This document shows positions 16,453 through 24,500 of a stretch of DNA of 56,872 bases, piece by piece. The stretch comes from Candidatus Gallitreponema excrementavium (GTDB lineage: Bacteria > Spirochaetota > Spirochaetia > Treponematales > Treponemataceae), in assembly GCA_017694795.1 (NCBI GenBank), contig JADIMM010000025.1, positions 1 to 56,872 of the forward strand, given 5' to 3'. The notes beneath the pieces are model-generated. The model saw only the letters and a list, made by a program, of their open reading frames with translations. It made no database searches and was not told where the DNA came from. Position 1 is the stretch's first letter. Each line of letters opens with the position of its first letter. The position numbers and the translations under genes were made by a program.

Positions 16453-17328
16453 TTATTTTTTAACAAGTGTCACTACACCGTCAGAAACCGCACTTTCGTC
16501 GGTAACCATAAATACAGAGGAAATCACCGTGGGATAATCCCCGGATTCACCTTTAAGGGTGTAGGTGTTCCCGGAAACACTGACTGCAAATACAGCTTTT
16601 GCCGTAATTCCGCCGTTGCTATACTCTATTGTGACTTTTCCCCCCTCAAGGCTCCATGTCCCCTCATTTGTCCTGCCGTTGTAATTATAAGTCCATGTAC
16701 CCCTGTCCCCAAATGTAAACTGTGAACCGTTTGCCTCACTGATTGTATAGCTTCCGGTAAGTTCACCCTCGGTTATGTCCGGATCTTCCCCGCTGCCGCT
16801 TCCGGAATCTTCCCGGCTGTAGGTCGAATATAAGTATGTACAATAACTGCTGTCTTCCGGGCTTCCTTGTGGCAGCTTATAGTACACAAGATGAATCTTT
16901 GAATCTACCAGTTTAAGACATACCAATATTTCCCGGTAAAAATCTTGATACCCCGGGGCAAAACTGTAGAAGCACACATCTGTGGAACTGAATTCGCCAA
17001 ATTCGGGTTTGCCCCCCAAAAAACTTTTCATCATTTCCTTTCCCCCGGTCAGGGCATTTTCTAATGATGTAAGGTCTTCCGGAACTTTAAAGTCAACTCC
17101 TGATGTTACGAATTCAAAGGTACATTCATTTTCGTCCAGAACCAGGATGCTTTCCGGGTCTTTGTCACCGATCCATGTACCGAGCATTTCGGAATAAAGT
17201 TCCCGGGGGGAGACGGTTCCCTCTCCATCCCCGGCCGGATTTCCGGGCTGTTTGCAGGAAAAAAGAAAAATTAATGATGTTAATGAAAATAAAAATAATA
17301 ACTTTGCGGCGGCAGACATTCTATTCAT
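16453..17328 (-). CDS. lipoprotein of unknown function inside the trb cluster
   Basis: 291 residues with a lipoprotein signal peptide: hydrophobic core LLFLFSLTSLIFLFSC, lipobox cysteine at about residue 26, then a Gly/Pro-rich linker. The N-terminal half has a MLGTWIGDKDPESILVLDENECTFEF pattern suggesting a beta-barrel, lipocalin-like module; residues 190-280 form a second beta-rich module (GSYTISEANGSQFTFGDRGTW, later YNGRTNEGTWSLEGG), perhaps a tandem copy. AGGAGGG lies five bases upstream of the ATG. It reads opposite to trbL and trbF. Surface exclusion or cell-contact roles fit a lipoprotein in this place, but that is inference; the class (lipoprotein) is well supported. Confidence 0.75.
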   Translation of the reverse strand: MNRMSAAAKLLFLFSLTSLIFLFSCKQPGNPAGDGEGTVSPRELYSEMLGTWIGDKDPESILVLDENECTFEFVTSGVDFKVPEDLTSLENALTGGKEMMKSFLGGKPEFGEFSSTDVCFYSFAPGYQDFYREILVCLKLVDSKIHLVYYKLPQGSPEDSSYCTYLYSTYSREDSGSGSGEDPDITEGELTGSYTISEANGSQFTFGDRGTWTYNYNGRTNEGTWSLEGGKVTIEYSNGGITAKAVFAVSVSGNTYTLKGESGDYPTVISSVFMVTDESAVSDGVVTLVKK

Positions 17329-17575
17329 ACCGACCCTCCTTGTTTTGAAGATAAGTATTCATAAAGTCCTAACTACTGTCATTTCGTAACGCCACTATTA
17401 TGAATCCGGCATCGGACTTCTCACCTCAGCCGGTTTTAACTTTGGATAATTTAGTCTATCCTGCTTTACATTTTATGTCCAGTCTTTTATAATGGGTTTA
17501 TAAACTATTGTAAATAAATAGAAATATCAATCTACCCGCCACGGTTGATCCGCTGTTTATTTAAAAGGGGTAGAA
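17329..17575. promoter_or_regulatory. divergent intergenic region between lipoprotein gene and trbF
   Basis: A 247-bp gap that must hold promoters for the minus-strand lipoprotein gene and, because trbL ends in a terminator, for trbF. It contains TATTGTAAATAAATAGAAAT at 17506-17525, related to the AT-rich elements found after stop codons elsewhere in the element. AAAAGGGG is the trbF ribosome-binding site. I cannot place the -35/-10 boxes with confidence. Confidence 0.4.
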
Positions 17576-18274
17576 ATGTCTCAAACTTATTTTCCCACAC
17601 CGGGAACAAATCTTACAGGATTTTCAGATGACAGGAAAAAAAACGGCATGAGGGCTTTGGACTCTGTGGACGGCCTTGCACAAAAGAATGCAAGAATGTG
17701 GCAGATTATTTCACTGGTCTCTCTGTCATCTTTTTTTATTGCACTTGGGGTTCTGATTTATGCCGTAAATCTTCCCAAGACAATTCCGGTAATCGTTACC
17801 GTGGACTCCACAACCGGAAAGGCCGAATATGTCGGAAAAATTGACAAATCATTGTACGGCAAGGAGGCGATACCCGAAATCGCCAAGATTTATCAGATGA
17901 AAGAGTTAATCACCAAAATGTATACCAAGTTTATTGACCGAACGGCTCAGCAGGTATACATTGACGAAGCCTATGCCATTGTCCAAAAAGGGGCGGTCGG
18001 GCTTCTGGACAACTTTTTCCGGCAGAACAATCCTTACCAGGATTTCGGCAAGTATGTCCAGACTGTGGATATACAGGAACCATTAAAGCAGACAGACAAA
18101 ACATATTTTGTGAACTTTACCGTCGTAAAAAAACATCTTGAGGGATACATACTGTCGGAGGAAGAGTACACGGCCCTCATTAATCTTGATTTCTATGATT
18201 CCGTCCCGGAATCCAATGTTCTGGGGATTTATATCGTCAATTTCGATATTACAAAAAAAAATAAAGGAGCGTAA
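17576..18274 (+). CDS. trbF: T4SS protein TrbF (VirB8-like)
   Basis: Bitopic inner-membrane assembly factor, 232 residues, normal length. A short cytoplasmic N-terminus is followed by one transmembrane segment at about residues 42-65 (ISLVSLSSFFIALGVLIYAV), then the periplasmic NTF2-like VirB8 domain. AAAAGGGG lies upstream of the ATG. trbG starts four bases after its stop. Confidence 0.9.
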   Translation: MSQTYFPTPGTNLTGFSDDRKKNGMRALDSVDGLAQKNARMWQIISLVSLSSFFIALGVLIYAVNLPKTIPVIVTVDSTTGKAEYVGKIDKSLYGKEAIPEIAKIYQMKELITKMYTKFIDRTAQQVYIDEAYAIVQKGAVGLLDNFFRQNNPYQDFGKYVQTVDIQEPLKQTDKTYFVNFTVVKKHLEGYILSEEEYTALINLDFYDSVPESNVLGIYIVNFDITKKNKGA

Positions 18275-18277
18275 ATT

Positions 18278-19390
18278 ATGAAAAAAATATTTGTTTTTTT
18301 AGTTATTCTTTTTGTGTTTTACAGTTGTAAAACGGTAGATATGGATGTAATTACATTTACGGAAAAATCTTCCATGCCAGGGGTGGACAGTCTTGAGGAA
18401 GAGCAGAAAAAAAATCTAAAGGAAATGGAAAACTACATGGTCGAGGAGGAATTGAAAGAGGTTGATGTCGAAAAAACAGTTGTCTATGTCGAGAAGCCTG
18501 TCTACTATCCTTTGGAAACATACGGGAAAAAACCGGAAGGCAGGGAGGCGGCAAATGCTTCTGTGGACGCTGCAATACAGCAGCCACGGAAATTTTCCGG
18601 CGGTAAAATGTTTTATGATTATGATGAAAATTTTGTCTACGAAATTTACTGCCAGCCTTACCGTATAACAGACCTGGCTCTCGAACCCGGCGAAATGGTT
18701 CTCGAAAACCCCTTTATATCTGAAAGCCAGGTCTGGGAAATGGGGGCAGGAGTTTCCAGGAAAAACGGACAGGATGTCCAGCACTTTTACCTTAAACCCG
18801 ATATTTCCGGGCTGACAACATCAATGATTATTATTACTGACCGCAGGGTATACCATTTTTTGCTAAAATCCTTCAAAGACTGCTATATGGCAATGGTGGA
18901 ATTTGAATATCCGGATACAATGCCCTACAACATTAAGACGGATGCAATGCTTAATACAAAAACAAACGGGTTGACTGGGGTTGACCCTAAATTCCTGTCG
19001 TTTGACTATAAGATGACTTACTCGATTTTCAGAAAGCCCGTCTGGCTTCCCACAAGAATATATGACGACGGCAGGAGAACATATATCCAGATGGACGAGA
19101 CGGTTCTTCATACCCAAAGCCCTGTATTGTTCAACCATAAAGACGAGAGAATCAACTACCGTGTTGATAAAAACCTTATAATTATCGATGAATTGATAGA
19201 AAAGGTAACTCTCCGGAGGGGGAAAGAAAAAGTAACTGTCAAAAAGAAAAATTATGTTGAACCAAAACCGGTCAGGGAAACAGTGGAGGAACCGGAGGAG
19301 TCAAAGACTTTAGCCGGAGAAAAGGAAATTAAACCGGAGCGTAAGGGATACAACCTCCATGCCCAGTTTCCTGCAGGGGACAAGGAGTAA
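18278..19390 (+). CDS. trbG: T4SS protein TrbG (VirB9-like), apparently a lipoprotein
   Basis: Outer-membrane-complex component, 370 residues. Conserved TrbG/VirB9 segments are present: TSMIIITDRRVYHFLLKS (about residues 186-203) and the C-terminal VLFNHKDERINYRVDK. The signal peptide ends in FYSC at about residue 16, a lipobox-like cleavage site, so the protein may be lipid-anchored. In IncP systems TrbG is not lipidated and the lipoprotein is TrbH, which is missing here. The first 100 mature residues are charged and probably disordered, as is the C-terminal 60. The family is clear; lipidation is inferred from the signal peptide. Confidence 0.88.
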   Translation: MKKIFVFLVILFVFYSCKTVDMDVITFTEKSSMPGVDSLEEEQKKNLKEMENYMVEEELKEVDVEKTVVYVEKPVYYPLETYGKKPEGREAANASVDAAIQQPRKFSGGKMFYDYDENFVYEIYCQPYRITDLALEPGEMVLENPFISESQVWEMGAGVSRKNGQDVQHFYLKPDISGLTTSMIIITDRRVYHFLLKSFKDCYMAMVEFEYPDTMPYNIKTDAMLNTKTNGLTGVDPKFLSFDYKMTYSIFRKPVWLPTRIYDDGRRTYIQMDETVLHTQSPVLFNHKDERINYRVDKNLIIIDELIEKVTLRRGKEKVTVKKKNYVEPKPVRETVEEPEESKTLAGEKEIKPERKGYNLHAQFPAGDKE

Positions 19391-19392
19391 CA

Positions 19393-19740
19393 ATGTTCGG
19401 TAAAAAATTCAGAAATCCCTTTAAAATTGAAATAGATAAGGAACAGGCGGAAAAGGACAGAAATGAATACATGGCTCAGCCGCCGGAAGTCCTTAAACAA
19501 CTGGAAATGTGCAGGAATTTTATGTTGGTATTTATCCCGGCTGCTGCTATCGCCGTTTTTCTGTTGCCGGTTTTTATAGCACTGCCTGTCTGTACGGCAG
19601 CCGGAGCCTCTGCATTTCTGTTCATGAAATTCAGGAAAAAGGAAGGGTGGAAACTCAGCCTTGTTCCGGGCGTATGTATTTTAATCGGAATCATTCTAGG
19701 TTTGATGCTAATGAATATGCTCAAAACAATCAGAGGATAA
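19393..19740 (+). CDS. membrane protein between trbG and trbI
   Basis: 115 residues, no family recognised. A charged N-terminus (about 42 residues, KIEIDKEQAEKDRNEY) is followed by hydrophobic segments at about 43-77 (one long or two short helices) and 88-108, with a short basic loop between. The N-terminus is probably cytoplasmic. It occupies the trbH position of IncP but has no lipobox and is not TrbH-like. It is tightly packed with trbG (two-base gap) and trbI (two-base gap), so it is probably co-translated and part of the apparatus. Confidence 0.65.
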   Translation: MFGKKFRNPFKIEIDKEQAEKDRNEYMAQPPEVLKQLEMCRNFMLVFIPAAAIAVFLLPVFIALPVCTAAGASAFLFMKFRKKEGWKLSLVPGVCILIGIILGLMLMNMLKTIRG

Positions 19741-19742
19741 AA

Positions 19743-21527
19743 ATGGAAACAGATGAAAACGAAAACCTTGAAAATGAAAATAATCAGGATAAAACCGGTT
19801 CGATTTTTGACATGATTGGCAATTCCGTGTCAGACCGGGACTTTGCAGAAATGATCAGAGAAAATGGCAATGTCAGCGGCAATGTCAGCGAATTTGAAAT
19901 TTCAGATGAAGATGATTCAGGTGAAGAGGAACAGGATGATTCCGTGTCAACGGATTCCGGATTCTCCGGGCAGGAGGCACCGGGTTTTGTTGATGACCTT
20001 TCCGGGAACGGCGGGGACAGCAACATTATTGAGCCGGAAACGGAATATGCAAATGCGGATGAGGGTGGTATTCAGGCTGATGGAGATGGAGAAAAACCTG
20101 GCGGCAGCGGCAATGCCGGTTCAGGAGAAAAAAATTTTACAACCTTGGATTCCGGCCAGGAGGAAATAAAACCTTTTAAAGTTTCCGCCTCTGAAGCCAT
20201 GGAGGCAGGGACAGCCGTAACCAGAAAACCGCCGGTACTAAACAAACAGTTCATACTGTATGTGATTATTGGGGTTTTTTCGGTGCTTGTTGTTTTTGCC
20301 CTGTTTATATATCCCGAAATATCAAAAAGGAAAAAAGAGCAGTTGAATAAAAAACCCAAGGCAGTGGAATATCCGGTCCCTGATTACTCATCCCTTGTAA
20401 ATGACAGCCCGGAAACAGAAGTTGCCATTGGAACCGCAGAAAATTCTCCGGAAAAAGAAAAAAACGGCGGACAGGGGGAAACGGAAGAGGAAATAATAGA
20501 CAATCTTCCCCCTGTCAACGAAAAGTACAAACCCCAACCCCGGCAGTCCCAGGTTTATTACGGCGGAGGTGGGGGGTATAGTTACGAAGTTCCGGATACA
20601 AGGAGTGATGCTCTCCAGTCAAAATCAATTAACGGTATTAAAGGTATAACTCCGACACAGAAAAATTATCTGACTCCGGATTATACAGCTTCTTACCCGG
20701 TACCAGGTGGTTCGGCATCGGCAGCTTCCGGTTCTTCAACAGCAGGGTCAAACCCCGCAGGGGCAAACCCCTATGCAAAATTCGGGCTCCCGAGCAGGGA
20801 AGAATACACCAACCAGCTGATGAGCCAGTACAATACAACCCAGGATTCCTATGCACGGCAGAATGACCAGGCAGGAAAAAACAATTTCTACAACCAGAAC
20901 AGGGGAAATGTATCCGGACAGTGGCTTCCGTTGAATTCAATATGGCAGGGTACAATTTTCGATGCGGTACTGACAAGCGACATTTCCACCGACTTGCCCG
21001 GCGAATGTACGGCTGTCATCACGAAAAATATCTACTCAAGCCAGGACGGCAGGTATCTTCTGATACCCCAGAATTCCAAGCTGTATGGTTCCTACAATTC
21101 ATCAATAAGCTACTCCCAAAACCGTGTCCAGGTAGGATGGCATACACTTATCCGGCCGGACGGTTATATGATAAACCTTGGGAATTTTAATGCCACCGAC
21201 AGCAAAGGAGCCTCAGGTCTGAAAGGAAGGATAAATGACCACCCCTTTGCATATCTCAAGGCCTTGGCTTTGATGAGTGCAGTGAATTTGGTCAATTCCG
21301 AACTGCAATCGGCAGGTGCTTCCAGCGGCAATGAATATGTCCAGAATGTCATGGCAAATTCCCAGGAAATAGCAACAACCCTTGGAGGAAAACTTATAGA
21401 CCGGGCAATGGATGTACAGCCGACAATAACAATTAAATCCGGTACCATAATCAATATTGTTGCAAATACAACTATAGAGCTTCCCGTAATGGAACCCTGG
21501 GAGGTAACCGAACCTTACAGGAAATAA
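19743..21527 (+). CDS. trbI: T4SS protein TrbI (VirB10-like)
   Basis: Energy-transducing channel scaffold that spans the envelope, 594 residues. An acidic, disordered cytoplasmic N-terminus (about 160 residues) precedes one transmembrane segment at about 172-194 (FILYVIIGVFSVLVVFALFI), then a Pro/Gly/Ser-rich periplasmic linker and the conserved C-terminal VirB10 domain (LPLNSIWQGTIFDAVL, later YLLIPQNSKLYGSY and VGWHTLIRPDG). I start at ATG 19743, with GAGG upstream at the end of the preceding gene; the frame is open back to 19509 but that part lies in another gene. Confidence 0.93.
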   Translation: METDENENLENENNQDKTGSIFDMIGNSVSDRDFAEMIRENGNVSGNVSEFEISDEDDSGEEEQDDSVSTDSGFSGQEAPGFVDDLSGNGGDSNIIEPETEYANADEGGIQADGDGEKPGGSGNAGSGEKNFTTLDSGQEEIKPFKVSASEAMEAGTAVTRKPPVLNKQFILYVIIGVFSVLVVFALFIYPEISKRKKEQLNKKPKAVEYPVPDYSSLVNDSPETEVAIGTAENSPEKEKNGGQGETEEEIIDNLPPVNEKYKPQPRQSQVYYGGGGGYSYEVPDTRSDALQSKSINGIKGITPTQKNYLTPDYTASYPVPGGSASAASGSSTAGSNPAGANPYAKFGLPSREEYTNQLMSQYNTTQDSYARQNDQAGKNNFYNQNRGNVSGQWLPLNSIWQGTIFDAVLTSDISTDLPGECTAVITKNIYSSQDGRYLLIPQNSKLYGSYNSSISYSQNRVQVGWHTLIRPDGYMINLGNFNATDSKGASGLKGRINDHPFAYLKALALMSAVNLVNSELQSAGASSGNEYVQNVMANSQEIATTLGGKLIDRAMDVQPTITIKSGTIINIVANTTIELPVMEPWEVTEPYRK

Positions 21528-21535
21528 ACTGTAAA

Positions 21536-21558
21536 AATTGTAAATAGATATAAATATA
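21536..21558 (+). promoter_or_regulatory. post-stop AT-rich element between trbI and the first giant lipoprotein
   Basis: AATTGTAAATAG followed by ATATAAATATA, eight bases after the trbI stop and 12 bases before the next ATG. It is nearly identical to the copies at 9877 and 40819. AGAGG (21561-21565) is the following ribosome-binding site. Confidence 0.45.
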
Positions 21559-21570
21559 AGAGAGGTTTAT

Positions 21571-24500
21571 ATGAAAAAATCAACAAAATTTATTATTGCA
21601 TTTCTGACTACATTGAGTGTTCTCATGGCATCCTGTGTCACATCACTCATATTTTCCGGGTGTTCGCTTTTTATGAAACCTGAAAGTCTGTCTGACAAAA
21701 AAAATGTGACCGCCGTTACATTCGCCAAAACCTATGTAACCGTGCAAAAAGGCGGCAGCGAATACCTGAAATATACGGTAAAACCCACCGAAATACAAAA
21801 TTCCACGGAGGTAACCTGGGCTTACGACCCTGAAATTATCAGTATAGAGGCCGACCGTTATGGCGTTATTGTTACCGGTCTTAAAACCGGCCAGAGCTAC
21901 CTTAAGGCCACAGCCAACAACATAACAGCAGCCTGTATAATCACTGTGGAGGGGAACGGCGAAATCTATGAGGGGGAGCCTTATATTTATTCAAATTCCA
22001 CCGTTGTTGAACTTACTCCCGGCAGCAATAAAACCGTATCAGCATCACTGTACGGCGGAAGTTCTGCCGATTTGGAAGAATTTACATGGACAATCAAAGA
22101 CCCGGCTGTTGCCGACATTGATTATGCAAGGGGTTCCTGCGTCATAACGGCGAAAAAAAAGGGAAGCACCCAGATAACTGTATCCCATCCTGATGCCAGG
22201 TTTGATTACACAATGGTTGTTTATGTGTATACCGATAATCTGACAGCAAGTTATATTACCACCAGCCAGAATGTACTGATGATTAACAAGAATGAAACGC
22301 TGAATAAAACGGTGACTTTCGATATTGTTAATCCGGTTACCTCCAACTATCAGGGTGGGTTTACCTATGAAGTAATTACCAACTCAGGTAGTCCGAGTTT
22401 TTCGGTTACTGCAAACGGTAATACGGCAATCATTACCCCTGAAACCAACGGTTTGTCCATTCTCAGGGTATCCCACGAAAACTGCGAATACTCCCTGGAT
22501 GTATTGGTCAGGGTTACTACTTCCGTAAGGAATGTGTATATCGAAACATCGACTTCTACACTGGTCTGTGATGGTTCGGAAAATTCATACAGCATATTTG
22601 CCGACATCAGGGGAACCGAAGATACCAATGTCTATGTAAACCCGGAGGAATTTGTCTGGACAGTTTATGATACCGATGGAAACAGCCTGACAGAAGCAGA
22701 ATGGCAGGATTATATGGACTGTCAGTCCAGCGGCAACCAGTTCACCTTGACAGGTAAAAAGAACAATGCCTATAAAGTAAAGGTAAGCCATCCGCTGTCA
22801 GAATATTCGAGGACAGTACTCGTTATACTTAGAAACCAGCAGGGAAGTGCCATTGATGCTTCGATGTATATAACAACAAGCTCAAATTATGTTAAAACAA
22901 AGGTCGGGGCTGAAACGGTGGAAATTTCCGTACAGCTCATGGGCGGGGAAAGGGGGGATGAAAATGACCTCGTATGGACAATCGACAACGGGGAAAACAA
23001 TGACATCTGTAAAATAATAACCCCTACAGGCAACATCCATGCCAGAAAAGCGGGAAGTGTTACAGACGGGTCCCTTTATATTACGCCCCTGAAACCGGGA
23101 ACTGCCACTATAACGGTATCCCATCCCAAAATACTTTATACTACGGACATTATTGTCAAGGTTCTTTCGGAATATGCCCTTATGGAAGAGCCGGCCTATA
23201 TAAATACTGAAGCAACTCTTGTAAAAATGCTTAACGGTTCAACGAAAGAAATTTCGGCAGAGCTTTCGGGAAACATTTCCCCGGGGGACGAGAACGGTCT
23301 GGCATGGGAAAGCGAGACCCCTTCCGTAATATCCGTATCACCGTCTTCCGGCGAGACCGTTGTACTGGATGCCTGTGGAACCGGTGACAACCAGACCAAA
23401 ATAAAAATATCACATAACAAGGCTCTTTCCGTAAAAGAAATACTGGTACTTTCTGCAGATACCCAGGAAGCCCTTGACAGCATGAAAGCCATAATATCAG
23501 GGAATACTTATTTCAGAATAAATGAGGGTGGTACCTGTACCCTTGAGCTGGAACCCATAGGTCTGGCAGAAACTGATATGGCAGGGATAACATGGACTAC
23601 CGAAGATCCGGGGGTAGCCATTGTAAGTGCAGGTGATACCAGGCTGAAGGCTCAGGTTACTGGGATAAAATCCGGAACCACAAAGGTTACGGCAGGTCTT
23701 GCCGGTTGCAAATCCTGTACCTTTAATATCACCGTTTTGCCGGAAGGGGAAGAAACCGGTGTTGTTACATCTAAATATCTGACAACCGATAAAAATGCCG
23801 TTGTAATTACCGTCTGCGGTGAATCAACCGACCTGTCTGTTACAGGCGTAAACCTGACCGAGGCTGAAATGGCTTTAACCGAATGGACAATAGAAGATGA
23901 GACCGTTGCATCAGTCACAGCCAACGGTAAAACGGCGACAGTTACGGCCAGAACCGGAGGAAAAACTAAAATAACTGTTACAAACAGGGAAAGCGAAAAT
24001 TCTGTAACAATAGACCTTAAAGTCGGTGCTTTGTATGAATGGACCGATGATTTTTATGTATACATTACTACCGAAGAAGATACAGTTACACTTGTTAAAG
24101 GTGAAACTAAAACCATCGGGGCGGCACTGGAAAATTCCACTGCAAAAAACGGTTTTATGTGGAGTGTAACCGGTAAATCCGGCATAGTCGAAGCAACAGG
24201 TAATGCGGGGGGAACCTGCTACCTGGAAGCACTTGAGGCCGGAATGACAGAGTTGACAATACGGAATACAAATGCCGATTTTGAAAAAACTGTCCTGGTA
24301 GTGGTCGCCAATTCCCCGGAGGAACTGGCGGAACTCAAATACCTCACCACTAAACAGAATGTGGTAACAATCGGGGAAACTTACAATGAAACTGTCACCG
24401 TTTCTGTTAAAAATGCTCCTACGGATATAATTGACGGTTACCACTGGGAAAGCAGCGATCCCACTGTCATAAAGGTTGTGGAAAGCGGCAATGTGGCTGT

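Noticed and set aside
19509..19742. Longer N-terminus of TrbI
   Set aside because: It lies in another frame of the preceding membrane-protein gene; ATG 19743 has GAGG and sits right after that stop.
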